Source: Hyperoodon ampullatus (Eukaryota > Chordata > Mammalia > Artiodactyla > Ziphiidae). Taken from it: a stretch of DNA of 64,000 bases. Shown here one piece after another: positions 11,502-21,930 of this stretch. The position numbers and the translations under genes were made by a program. The notes below the pieces were generated by a model, which worked only from the letters and a program-made list of their open reading frames with translations, was not told the origin of the DNA and ran no database searches. Each line of letters opens with the position of its first letter. Positions within the stretch are counted from its first letter, which is position 1. Where the stretch lies: contig OX457057.1 in NCBI GenBank assembly GCA_949752795.1, positions 158,635,980 through 158,699,979 on the forward strand, given 5' to 3'.

Positions 11502-11813
11502 CTAGAGAAAAAGGAAGGGCCACATTAACCTCTGTAAGGACAATTCTGGGTGCTGAGAAAGCATTTCTTACTCATTTATGCCACCAACAATGCACTGCTC
11601 TGCCAATCTAACCAGGTCAGAGATGAGTCTGTTGGTTTGATAGTACAACTGGAAAAGGTACATGTAAACAAAGGGAAAGTTCCCTTTTACAAAGTCACCT
11701 TGAGAAGTCAGAAGTTTTTCTTCGACACACACCTTGAGGACTGATGAACTTTGACAAAGAAACCACTTTTATAATTCTGGTCAAGTCAGATTTTACAAAC
11801 AAAACTGTCTTAC

Positions 11814-12003
11814 CTGAAGACATATTTCATAGTGGTCTCACTCGGATAGGAATTGCCCTGAGCGATCAAGGGCACAGACACTCTTAGGCCAGCTCCCTCA
11901 AGCACCAGGTCTTCTGCAGAGAGGCGAGTGTCTCGCCTGTCCACTCGAAAGGAGAAGGAGAAGTTCTGACCATAACTCAACACCTGCTTGCCCAAGAACT
12001 TTG
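11814..12003 (-). CDS. LAMC1: LAMC1 exon 10 (laminin IV domain, part 2)
   Basis: 190 bases, KFLGKQVLSYGQ to TTMKYVF, the core of the laminin IV domain. It contains one N-glycosylation sequon, NFS, within GQNFSFSF; the human sequence as recalled has NLS at the same place, so the site is kept although the middle residue differs. Borders are CTTCCAG|CAAAG and TTCAG|GTAAGA. Confidence 0.97.
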
Positions 12004-12094
12004 CTGGAAGGCAGACACAATGGTGAGCAAGAATGTGAGAGTACGAATAAACAGGGGCACAAGCCAAGCCAGACCGCTTGCTAGCATTACTTAC

Positions 12095-12217
12095 CAGGGG
12101 CAATGAAGTACCTAGGAAAGTAGCTATCTGAAATGACAGCGATATCTTGCCTCTCAGAGGACCACTCAAATGATGCTTCAGAGCCATCCCTTTGTTCCGC
12201 ACGCCACCCATCCTCAT
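12095..12217 (-). CDS. LAMC1: LAMC1 exon 9 (laminin IV domain, part 1)
   Basis: 123 bases, from EDGWRAEQRDG to RYFIAP. It is the first block of the laminin IV (L4, type A) domain, a globular insert between two halves of LE5. It has no cysteine, as expected. Borders are GCTTGCAG|ATGAGG and CCTG|GTAAGT. One recalled human difference is F for L in EASFEWSS. Confidence 0.97.
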
Positions 12218-12591
12218 CTGCAAGCAGAGGATGGAACACAAGTGCCGTTACTTTGTAAATGTCCTGAATTCAGGTCCTCTATATACCACAAAATATATAG
12301 CAAGTCATCAATGAAAGTTTTTTAACAAATGGAGGCTATAACAGTACCTACATATGCTATACCCCTCAAGCTATAATTTTCTTCATTTTATATAACATTT
12401 TATACTTAATTTGGTAAATTCTAAAACCATTTATATATACTTTCATTAAATTAAAAAGCCAAACAAAAATCACATACATTAAAAAGCAATGTGCTGATAC
12501 CGTCAAAAAAATCCTCAAAGAGCTACTGACTTTTTAACACTGTAAGTCTAGTCTCACGATTCTAGAGGACAGAAGGAAAGGTCTACTTTAC

Positions 12592-12728
12592 CGATCTGAA
12601 AGGTAGAGGTTATAGAATAAACACTGTAGCCGACAGCATTTGTACAGACAGAAGAATGCCCAAAGCAGAAGCAAGGTGTGCAACCCATAGGATTAGATGA
12701 TTCCAGATTAAAAAATCCAGGTTTGCAT
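12592..12728 (-). CDS. LAMC1: LAMC1 exon 8 (LE4 end, LE5 start, into laminin IV)
   Basis: 137 bases from [11 protein letters not shown] to the isoleucine of TSTFQI. It contains the [13 protein letters not shown] cluster that ends LE4 and opens the split LE5, then enters the cysteine-free laminin IV domain. Borders are CTTTCAG|ATGC and TCG|GTAAAG. Human differences as recalled are M for R in SNPMGC and T for S in YSITS. Confidence 0.96.
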
Positions 12729-12819
12729 CTGAAAGAGATTAAGATACAATCAGGTATTCATTGTACTTGAAATATGATAACAGAGAAAATACAATACGGC
12801 TAGAGAAAAAATGAGCTAC

Positions 12820-12918
12820 CTCTCGCAATTGAAGCCTTCAACATTGTCTTTGCAAACACATCTTCCTGTTTCAAAATTACACTCGTCTGTGCTGCCAGAA
12901 GGATTACAAGAGCATGGC
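12820..12918 (-). CDS. LAMC1: LAMC1 exon 7 (LE module 4)
   Basis: 99 bases, phase 2 in and phase 2 out. It encodes LE module 4, PCSCNPSGSTDEC to GFNCE, with the arginine that follows split across the next intron. The acceptor is CCAATAG|GCC. The donor GAG|GTAGCT is the weakest of the set. The exon carries three apparent differences from human within 15 residues (N for D, T for I, F for I), all between cysteines. Confidence 0.96.
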
Positions 12919-13520
12919 CTATTGGATGGAAAATGGAGGAAAACAATGAAATAAGAGAAAAGATAAAGAAATTCCACTCAAACTCAATCTTTTGTTTTAT
13001 ATGTTAACAGATTTTTAAAAAAGGAATTCCTTTTTTTTTTTTTTGCGGTACGCAGGCCTCTCACTGTTGTGGCCTCTCCCGCTGCAGAGCACAGGCTCCG
13101 GACACACAGGCCCAGCGGCCATGGCTCACGGGCCCAGCCGCTCCGCGGCATGTGGGATCCTCCCGGACCGGGGCACGAACCCGCGCCCCCTGCATCGGCA
13201 GGCGGACTCTCAACCATGCGCCACCAGGGAAGCCCCAGGAATTCCTTTTTTTAAAAAGGAATAAAAAGAGCAAAATGAATCCTAAAGTCATCTTTATATT
13301 TGGATTTGATTTCAGTCAAGGATAACCATCACTTTTAGACATTGAAAACTCTGCTTCACCTCTGTACGGAACAATCCTGGATCATCATTACAGCTAGAAG
13401 CCTTAAATCTTGGTTTACAAGTATTATGGGGGGAAAATGTTTATCTGGCTGCAGATTAACTACAACATCTATTATTAAGAATCAGCTACATTTGGATCCT
13501 GCCCCCTTGAAAAATCTTAC
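12919..13520 (-). other. LAMC1: LAMC1 intron 6
   Basis: 602 bases, a third of it a SINE (13031-13236). The remainder is AT-rich, with no other feature seen. Neighbouring introns 7 (12729-12819) and 9 (12004-12094) are only 91 bases each, intron 8 (12218-12591) 374, intron 10 (11502-11813) 312 and intron 12 (8499-8618) 120; these hold nothing but splice signals that I can see. Confidence 0.9.
13031..13236 (-). mobile_element. CHR-type SINE, short form
   Basis: Reverse-complement short CHR form, with a T run at 13031-13044 (the A-tail) and GGGGCTTCCCTGGTGGCGC at the other end. The target-site duplication AGGAATTCC is exact at 13022-13030 and 13237-13245. It sits in intron 6 in the sense orientation of LAMC1. 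Confidence 0.96.
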
Positions 13521-13638
13521 CTGCATCCAGCCTCAGTAAGAGAATGGTACCCAGGCTGGCAACGGTCACATTTGTCCCCCATCACTCCAGGCTTACAGCT
13601 ACATCTGCCATAGCTATCACACTGTGTACTGAGAGAAC
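13521..13638 (-). CDS. LAMC1: LAMC1 exon 6 (LE module 3)
   Basis: 118 bases, joining in phase to exon 5 (glycine codon split 1/2) and ending in an arginine codon (2/1). It encodes most of LE module 3, [12 protein letters not shown] to TEAGC, a short LE type with no large loop. The acceptor is CATTTCAG and the donor CAG|GTAAGA. A tyrosine replaces the recalled human phenylalanine in QPGYHS. Confidence 0.97.
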
Positions 13639-14460
13639 CTGAAATGTAAAGTGTTCAGTGTCAACTACCAGTTAGGTAAGTAAAATGAATGTCTCAAAGA
13701 AAGAAGGCTGGTAACTAAAAACAATGCCTGAAAACCAGAATGCAGATTGTTTTTCAATATCTAGATGGTAACCAAGAGAATAAAGATCAAATTTTAAATC
13801 AGAACACTCTCAAAATCATACCCCTTTAAGCCAGGACTTTTAAACTTTCCAGACATACACCCTAAGATGAATCTACTCATAACTGTTGAAAAACACTAAC
13901 AAATCACTCTGTACCCAATGGTAAACCGTACACAAAACCAGTCGCTGCTCTGTGGACAAGCACAGGCTCCTTATGGCCTGTGTCTAGAATTTAAGTATAT
14001 ACAGGCATGAATAGCAAAAATAAAGCTCAAACTCCTGAAAAAGTACAACAGACTAAGAGCACTCTGCCCCTCTGAACACACACCGATGTGCTGAAAGAGT
14101 TCAGCCCTCCAAGGAGGTTAGACTAAACAAAACCATTAACGAGGAAGAACTCACGAAGCAGCTAACCTTTTACAGTCAAAGTTCAAATGGTCTTGATGAT
14201 CTTATTGCTAATTATTTACAAAACCATTACTCAGGCCAACCCCACATTTTTATACACACCAGAAAATCATCTGAAGGTCCAACCTGGTTAAAGAGACTAG
14301 AGGCAGATCCTAAATCATTTACATGTTATAACAATGTACACTCTCCTGTACTTAAGCTGTGCGAATCCCTAGGAAACAAAGCTTTATTTTCTGGGGGTAC
14401 AGGGAATGCTTATTTTGTCTTCCAACCATCACAATGAAGCAGACACTGCCTCTCACTTAC
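13639..14460 (-). other. LAMC1: LAMC1 intron 5
   Basis: 822 bases with no SINE or LINE that I recognise; ordinary AT-rich intron. Confidence 0.85.
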
Positions 14461-14649
14461 CAACAGGACTACAGTGGCAGGGAGAGCAGGCTTCTCTGTT
14501 CCCAAGGCGGAAGAAATTCTCCCGGCACCTCTCACAGTTGGCGCCGTCCGTGTTATCCTGGCAGTTGGTACAGTGGCCACCATGGCCCGTGGAACGGTAT
14601 AGTTCAGGGTCAAAGTAGCATTCCTGCGATCGGCCATTGCAGTCACAGG
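14461..14649 (-). CDS. LAMC1: LAMC1 exon 5 (LE module 2)
   Basis: 189 bases, beginning with two bases of a proline codon and ending with the first base of a glycine codon. It encodes LE module 2 and the first cysteines of LE3 (CDCNGRSQECYF to CHCSPV). Cysteine spacing is complete. The acceptor (TTTTGGCCAACAG) has a poor polypyrimidine tract; the donor G|GTAAGT is strong. Differences from human as recalled lie in DGANCER (N for H) and LGNREACSPC (R for N, P for S). Confidence 0.97.
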
Positions 14650-17350
14650 CTGTTGGCCAAAATGTTAAGTCAGATCCATGTTCCTTTACAAACAGCATTT
14701 TAAAAGACTCAAAGAAAACAAAACCATAATTCCCCACATCTCTGACAGACAGGTGGTGGCAGATTAAGAATGACCACGAGATGCACTGTTCATTCAAAAA
14801 CAAAAACGAAAACTGTATGTCTGTCTATAAAGGGTTCATACAGTCAGGTTAACAGCTTACTAAGAAATGTTCATCCTTATCAAAAATAGTACCATCATAA
14901 AATATAAGTAATCCTCGTACTTAGGAATCTCCGCATAGTTGTACACATACAAACAAAAGCCAAGTCAAATTACAATTTTTCTGAATCTTTATCCTTCATT
15001 CTAATACCAACTCCAAGCACAAGGGGCCAATTTATATGCAGGCTTCAATTTATGTTAACTTTTCAGGGCTCAGACAATTCAAATACATTAGATACCAACT
15101 TCTAAAATGCCAGATTACTTGCATACCCAGACTGGAGTAATCTTGAGACACATGGGTAAAAATTAGTGCCTCTTTCAAAAGAAGCAGGAAATCTATAGAT
15201 CCACAAGAAGGGAAATCTAGATCCATAGATGCCTCCAACTGCTGGCAAGCCATAGTGCCAAACGGGTCATCTGTTAAGTAGCTATATTCCCTACATGACG
15301 AGTATCTGTAGTCACTGAAAATCTTTATTATATTTATACTAAGATGATTTTTTCCAAATTATTGATTCTGCTCCAAGTACAGACACTAAATAAAATTTTA
15401 TTTGATTACAGATAGAGCAGGAGATTGTTGTTTTAAAAAATTTTTGAATATGTTTTTTTTTCTCCTCCCTGCCTTTACAATGAGTTCTATTATAGTACTA
15501 TATCTGAAAACTTTTTAGAAACTTGAATCGCTGGCACCAAGAATTAGAGTTAAGTAACTTTGAAAGCTCCCATTCCCTTCATCAGCTATTTCTCTTCCCT
15601 CAAGTCTCCCTAGATTATCTCCCTAGATTACCTCGCAATCAGCCCAGCTCACAGCACCTAGATGGTCTGGTGCTTAGAGACTGTGAGGCACAACAATCCC
15701 CATGTCCTAACCCACTGCTAAAAGCAGATGCTGTGGCTCCCTCATCATCAGCTGGTAAGAGAGAAGGCAGCTGTCATTTTCTCTTCCCTAGCTCCAGCAC
15801 CCTGACAATACTGTAGTACTGTCACACCTCCAGAAACTTCTCTCTTTGATGGGCCATAGTGCTGAAGGGACCAAAGAGGGAAGCAAATTGACTTAGCTCC
15901 TTATCAAAGTCTGTTAGCTACTGTATTGTGTTCACTTGCTAGTGAGAAGCTGGATATAATGTTACACTTGTTTTTTTCCCATAATGTTCCTGGATAGACT
16001 CAAAATATGACATCATTAAGCAGATTACTTTTCAAACACATGTGTACATTTATTTAGATGTCACATCTTAGGAGTATTTCATTTTTTTCTTTTATCAGCC
16101 TTTATCATGTAGTTTCCAACACTGGATATTACAGTTCAGTAAAAGAATTCAAGAAGTTCAAGTGCGTAGGAATGCTAGAGGAGGCTATAAAATTTATCTG
16201 AAAATCAGGAATTTGTTGAGAAAAGAAAAGTTGAATAAGAAAATCTGGGGCTTCCCTGGTGGCGCAGTGGTTGAGAGTCCGCCTGCCGATGCAGGGGACA
16301 CGGGTTCGCGCCCCCGTCTGGGAAGATCCCACGTGCCGCGGAGCGGCTGGGTCTGTGAGCCACGGCCGCTGAGCCTGCGCGTCCGGAGCCTGTGCTCCGC
16401 AACGGGAGAGGCCACGGCAGTGAGAGGCCCACGTACCTCAAAAAAAAAAAAAAGAAAATCTGCTGTAGGCAGCTAATGGAAACAGTCATGAGTCAAGATA
16501 TTGGTCCTTTTTCAAGGTTTTTGCCAATAATTCCTGCAAGTTCAGAGTGTCTTCCTTCTTATTCCCTTTATTACCAAGAGGATACAATAAGGAATATTTA
16601 TAAGGACATAAGAAAATGTTGCTGCTTTAAAAGTTTCTCACTTTCAAGTCCTTGGCAAATCATGATTACACGGTTTCATGATTTTTCTCCTGAGATTCCT
16701 TCCTCTATCTATTCAGAATAAACCAAGACATTATGAAGGAATAAACAATGTGTAATCTTTTTCATTTTACCTCTTCCTAAGAATACTAGGATTTACTCTT
16801 CCCAGAGCCACCCACCTCTGCATGATGGAAGTAGGAAAATCCTCCCCATTGTGCTCTTTAGTGAGATAAAGAAAAAATAATTTTGATAAATAATCCATCG
16901 AATAGCAGTCCTAGTCTAGAACTCATCACACCTGACAAATGTTAATCAACAATCCTGGCTGTTCGAATAAATGAGCATTGAAAGCAAGAAGAATATTTTA
17001 AAGGGCAACAAAGAAAAGACTGGAGAAACCATATTTTAGAGTAGGCAACCCCAGCCCAGTATTTAGAGCTAAGCAAAGGCCAAACCTTGAAGATGCTGCT
17101 CCCATTCTGTTATGTGTGTTCATGAAGGAAACATAAAACCAGCACAGTTTATGTTTATGGCCAATTGCCCGCATCTATGATTTTCCTTTGACATGCATGC
17201 AGGTTATTGTTCTACACTCTCAAATTAGGGAAGAAGCTCTGCCTTTCAGGCTTTTCCTTTCAAGGAGGAATCAAAGGAAGTCACCCATTCCTTCTCCCAC
17301 CTCTGAAGTCCTCAAGACAATTTAGCAGACGAACACCAAGGGGCACTCAC
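14650..17350 (-). other. LAMC1: LAMC1 intron 4
   Basis: 2,701 bases with one SINE (16247-16453). I recognise nothing in 14650-16240 or 16460-17350. The acceptor at the exon 5 end lacks a clear pyrimidine tract. Confidence 0.88.
16247..16453 (+). mobile_element. CHR-type SINE, short form
   Basis: Head GGGGCTTCCCTGGTGGCGCA, end CCCACGTACCTC plus A14. The target-site duplication AAGAAAATCTG occurs at 16237-16247 and again after the tail at 16452-16462. It is antisense to LAMC1, in intron 4. Confidence 0.95.
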
Positions 17351-17517
17351 GCAGGCATTCGCTGGCACTCTCAGCAGTCGCCCTCCTCCACGGCCGGTCA
17401 TTGAAGAAAGGAAGGCACTTCTCACAGTCTACGCCGTAAGTATTATGTTTGCAATTACACACCAGCTTGTCAAATTCATTCTTCACGCACTCGCTTGCAT
17501 GTCCGTTACATTTACAC
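17351..17517 (-). CDS. LAMC1: LAMC1 exon 4 (LE module 1)
   Basis: 167 bases, from the last base of an arginine codon to the first base of a proline codon. It encodes the first laminin EGF-like module, from [10 protein letters not shown] to SASECL, with the regular cysteine ladder (CKC, SEC, LVCNC, DCEKC, SEC). The LE modules form the rigid rod of the short arm. Borders are CCCCAG|GTGTAA and CTGC|GTGAGT. One difference from the recalled human sequence is valine for methionine in CVKNEF. Confidence 0.97.
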
Positions 17518-17845
17518 CTGGGGAGAGAAGAGACCCTTAAAAGAATGAAACACCTATGAAGCCCTGAAATGGATGCAGAAAAAGGATGTACACATAGAAC
17601 TGAAAACCACCTCAGGATGTTTTTGAGTTTACCACTCAAAACGGTAAACTGAGAAACTGAGCAAGATTAAGTAATGACTGTGTGTTTTCAGGTATGAAGA
17701 AAAATTAAACAAGAGAAAAAAAAAAAGGTAGCTTTATTTAACAGGGGATGGGGCATTAACCAGACATGAGAAGAAAGTCCCCAGCAATTTCTGAGGGCAT
17801 CTGTAGGACCATTTCCTGAAGTGAAATGTGTGCATCTCAAGAGGC

Positions 17846-18066
17846 AGCCAAGTGTAGTGGTTAAGAAGAACATGGACTCCAAGGCCAGGCTGCCTGGGTT
17901 CGAAACCTTGCTCTGTGACTTACCAATGTAACTTAAACTTGGTGCCTTACCTGTAAAATAGGGAGGATGATAATACCTATTTCACAGAGCTATTGAGAAG
18001 ATCAAGAGGTGGCTATATGTATGTGCCCAGGACTGTACAGGCATATAACAAGTCAATAAATTTCAG
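17846..18066 (+). repeat. MIR SINE
   Basis: MIR order is clear: AGTGTAGTGGTTAAGA, AGGCTGCCTGGGTTCGAA, GCTCTGTGACTTACCAA, CTGTAAAATAGGGAGGATG, ATAATACCTATTTCACAGAG and a 3' end AAGTCAATAAATTTC. Confidence 0.93.
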
Positions 18067-18859
18067 CAGCCATCTGCCATCATGATTTTAAAGTATTTGA
18101 CCTGAAGACAGTGAGAGACAGATACCACACCACCGTATGGATCTCTGGTAGACTGACGTTCCCTCGGGTTGTTTGGGGCAAGAATCCTGGAAGGAGCCTC
18201 TAGATGCAGGTACTACCATAAACTAAGGACTCATGGAAACCCCCATGAATACTAACACGCACTCTGGCGCAGAGCCGTTACCCTCACTCGCTCTTTAAAG
18301 ATAGCAGTCAGTTCCACAGCCTCAAGCACCACCTAATAATACACTCAAACACTTCTGCAACACCTACAGTGCACCAGGATGAATCCCAAATGTATATCTC
18401 CAGGCCGCCTCTTTCTCCCAAGCTCTGTCCTTGACTGCTACACAAATTTAGATGTCCTCCACGACTTAAAACTTTACATTCTACAACGAAACTCACCACC
18501 TTCCCAAATGAGCTCACCTTCTCTGTTTATTCTGTTAATGATACCATCATTCTCCTGGTCACTAAACCTTCAAAATCACCTCTGACTAAAATCCTGATAA
18601 TTCTTCCTTCATAAAATGCACCTAAATGTTTCTTTCCATTCTGTGCTGTCACCACCTTAATGTCAGGTATTTGTCACCTAACACCTAGATGACAGCATAA
18701 TAACAGGAATATAAATTCTCTCGATCATATTCTACTGTTACCTTGCCTGCAGCTAATCTTCCTAATCTACTGTGTTGAAATCATAGCCCTAACTCCAAAA
18801 AAGTACATGATTTCTCATTGGTCACAGTTTCCATCAGCTTTCACTGAGCATCAATCCCA

Positions 18860-19400
18860 TACCAGGAACACTGCATACAAAAATGATGTTTCTGCTCTTG
18901 AGACTTCATAGTCTATTACAAGGGGAGGTAAGTCCAAGATTCTTGGCTCACTGTCTAAGGTCTCTGGCTACCAAACTCTCTCTGGTTTACAACTCCACAA
19001 ATTCATATAAGATTTTCCTTAAGTCAAGGAGGTTTAAACGCTTCCAACTCTATACTTTTGCTCATGACATGCACCCAACCCTCCTGCACCCAACCCAGAC
19101 ATCCTCTCTCCTTATCTCAACCCTACCTATTCTTCCACGCCTAGCTTAGATTCCATCTGTTTCTCTAGCCTGACAGTCCTGTAACTACTCTCTGACATTT
19201 GACATCTCTTTATCTAAACGCTTGATGGTACTAGTATTTAACTTTTCGCATATTCATACATGGCCTGCCCCATTCACCTGCAGGATCCTAGAAGGTCAGG
19301 TCCTTCTCAGTAAGTGAATGTCAGACTTGCACTTCCTCAGTAGCTCCATAGTGCCTGTCATAGAGCTTTGCACTTAAATGCTCAATAAGAATTCACTAAT
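18860..19400 (+). repeat. L2-like LINE remnant
   Basis: Signs of an L2 3' end: CGCCTAGCTTAGATTCCATC, then GCCTGTCATAGAGCTTTGCAC and a final ATGCTCAATAAGAATTCAC. It is diverged, and the left limit is uncertain. Confidence 0.55.
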
Positions 19401-19554
19401 GTGTTGATTTGACAAGGTTTTAGAAAACCTAATTACTTTGTTTCCAGGATAATGAGGTCCAAAAACATTACTAATACAGTTGTAAACAAGTTGCTACATT
19501 CACTTCTACACCAAAGCTCCAATCACTTTCAAGGTTATTTAATGGTTTACTTAC

Positions 19555-19685
19555 CTACCACCCACAGCGAAATCAGAGATTGCATAATAATAGGATTTGA
19601 GAACTTTGGGGTCATTAAACACTTCATCCCCAAAAGTGTTCAGGCGATTCAGTGTTACTCTGATGTCAGTGGCAGTTACCCATTC
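19555..19685 (-). CDS. LAMC1: LAMC1 exon 3 (end of LN domain)
   Basis: 131 bases, starting on a whole codon ([10 protein letters not shown]) and ending two bases into an arginine codon (phase 2). It completes the LN domain with the [13 protein letters not shown] segment that precedes the first LE cysteine. The acceptor is CTGACAG|GAATGG and the donor AG|GTAAGT, a strong site. It is too short and too divided to be obvious as an open frame, but the translation is continuous with exons 2 and 4. Confidence 0.97.
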
Positions 19686-20239
19686 CTGTCAGAAAACAAA
19701 AACACAGAAAAGATAGGTAAAGGCACTGAAGATAAGAGACATATATGTGACAAAATCTTCTAAACAGTTAATGTATCATTTAACTTATGTCCTCTTCTGG
19801 CATTAAATCTATTATAACACTCAAGGACTCCTTTCATTTCTTCATACTTGAATTTCCTTCTTGACTCTTCCTTTCTTTGATCTAAGTTGTTACTTTACCA
19901 CTCAGAGTCTCCCGAGGCAGGAATAATATTAGTTTCTGCACAAGGCTGTAGAGAGGCTTAAATGAAATATGCTTTTCAACGCTCAGCATGCATTAGGTAG
20001 TCAACAGACATGTCTCGTCTCTCCATCCTGTATCCACACCCCAAAGCCAGTCAAGAGAAGCCAGCACAGAACTCACGTAGTACCACACTGTATCAGATAC
20101 ACTGGTCATTGCCTCCTCCTGCCCATTTTATACCATCTCACTCTCCCTCTTACCCAATCCACTACGGACAGATCTGGGAGACACATCCAAGCACAAAGCA
20201 ATCAATCATTACACTGGCCTGAACCAATCAGACATACTC

Positions 20240-20515
20240 TTTGTCTTGACCATTCCCAAATGTCACTTCTCGTGAGGCCTTCCCTGGCCACCCTATCTAA
20301 AATCGCCACCCCCCAGCCCCCTGCAACTCCCTATTTACCTTCCTTATTTTATTTAAATTGCCTGTTTCCATCACCACCACCTGCCCACCCCACCATTGCC
20401 ACCACCAGATTATAAGCCCCACAGGGCAGGAATTTGTTTTGTTTTGTTCACTGCATTTCACTAGTGCTTAGCATATAGTTGGTGCTCAAGTAACATTTAC
20501 CGAGCAAATGAACAC
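20240..20515 (+). repeat. L2 LINE 3' end
   Basis: The typical L2 order is visible: GAGGCCTTCCCTGGCCACCC, TATCTAAAATCGCCACCCCC, TATAAGCCCCACAGGGCAGG, AGTGCTTAGCATATAGTTGG and TGCTCAAGTAACATTTAC. Confidence 0.85.
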
Positions 20516-20714
20516 ATTTGAGGAAACTACAACTGATCAAGTCGGTAGGTACACCATAATGGCAGAGGACAAGAATGAAGGTTATACAGTTTTCCCCTCG
20601 GTTTTATGAGATCTATGTGCTTATAATAAATGCACTTTCATTGAGCTAATTTTAGTCAGATGTTTACATCTGTAGTAGTTATAATAATTATCCCAATGGA
20701 TCATGTCTGCCAGT

Positions 20715-21055
20715 GTCCACAACCTGTGTAGTCCCTGTATATGCTGATTCTAGGCTTGGGCATGTGACTTGCTTTGGCCAAGGAGACATCAGCAAATGTG
20801 ACACAAGCAGAGGTTTAACAAGCATGGGTGCACTGGGATTTACCCTCTTGGAATACTTCCTCCATCACATGAAGAAGCCTAGTTTAGCCCTCTTGAGGAT
20901 ATAAGACCACCGGGAGAGAAAAACCCAGCTCCCAGCTGACCTGCCAGGGAGCGAGCCCAGGCCAACACAAAATCATGAGAAATAATAAATCACAGTTGTT
21001 TAAAACCATTAAGTTTTAGAGTGGTATATTACATAAAACTACCCAAATATACCAT
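20715..21055 (+). repeat. LTR-type repeat, MaLR-like
   Basis: Contains GGCATGTGACTTGCTTTGGC, CATGAAGAAGCCTAG and a 3' end ATCATGAGAAATAATAAATC followed by TTAAGTTTTAGAGTGG, as in old mammalian solo LTRs. No coding part. The family name is uncertain. Confidence 0.6.
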
Positions 21056-21066
21056 GGCCACTTACT

Positions 21067-21191
21067 TATTTATTTTTTGGCCACACCCCACGGCATGTGG
21101 GATCTTAGTTCCCTGACCAGGGATCGAACCCGCCACACCCCCCTGCAGTGAAAGCACGGAGTCTTAACCACTGGGCTGCCAGGGAAGTCCC
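21067..21191 (-). mobile_element. Short tRNA-derived SINE (CHR-1/Bov-tA relative)
   Basis: On minus it starts GGGACTTCCCTGGCAGCCCA, has GGTTCGATCCCTGGTCAGGG and ends GGTGTGGCCAAAAAATAAAT. At about 125 bases it lacks the middle and tail units of the long form and differs from the short cetacean form. Confidence 0.88.
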
Positions 21192-21662
21192 CCGTGTCCA
21201 CTTTAAGTCCTCTCCTGGGACTGCATATCAGCATTACCTACAGAGACGTTAAGAAGCACGTGCAGAGCTGCAGGCGTCTATGTTTTCAGAAGGCTTCACA
21301 TGAGACTGGGAAGCACACTCCTGATTAAGAATCACTGCTTACACCAGGCCAAACACCTGGCATGTAGAACAACACAGAGAGCTCATCAAGGCTAATCTCC
21401 ATGAAGCCTTCATGTATAATTAGAAAGGAGAAGAGATGATGATTTCACCATATCCAAACTTGGAACTCCAATAACAACGCCCACTCATGGCCACAATGTT
21501 AGGAATCTTTTAGTCGTCTGTAGTGTAAACAGCTAAACATATCTCTGTGTTTAATGCTTATTATATCTTCGACAGGCTTCATCTTTATCACAGCTCTCCT
21601 GGAATAAAAGCTTCTCAAGAGTTGAATCTAAGCCTTTTTTTTTCCCCCCATAATGGGCATCT

Positions 21663-21930
21663 TAAAAAGAACAGACTCTAGAACTAGACTTTCTACGTTT
21701 TGAATCCCAGTTCTGCCACTTAAAACTGTGTGATTTGGGGCAAGTGATTTTATCTTTTCTGGGCCTCTGATTCCTCATCTGTAAAATGGAGAAAATAAAA
21801 GTATCTACCTTATAGAGTTATTGGGAAGGTTAAATGTGTTAATACATTTAATATATCTAAAGCGTTTAGAACAATGCTTGTCACATTGTGCCACATTATA
21901 GTAAGTGCTATAATAAATGCTAATTATTAT
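21663..21930 (+). repeat. MIR SINE
   Basis: MIR order: TGAATCCCAGTTCTGCCACT, GGGGCAAGTGATTTTATC, CCTCATCTGTAAAATGGAG, TTGGGAAGGTTAAATGTG and AAGTGCTATAATAAATGC. Confidence 0.93.

Larger units (their letters stand above)
17518..19554 (-). other. LAMC1: LAMC1 intron 3
   Basis: 2,037 bases carrying a MIR (17846-18066) and a long, diverged L2-like stretch (about 18860-19400). No SINE of the CHR type. No exon seen. Confidence 0.88.
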
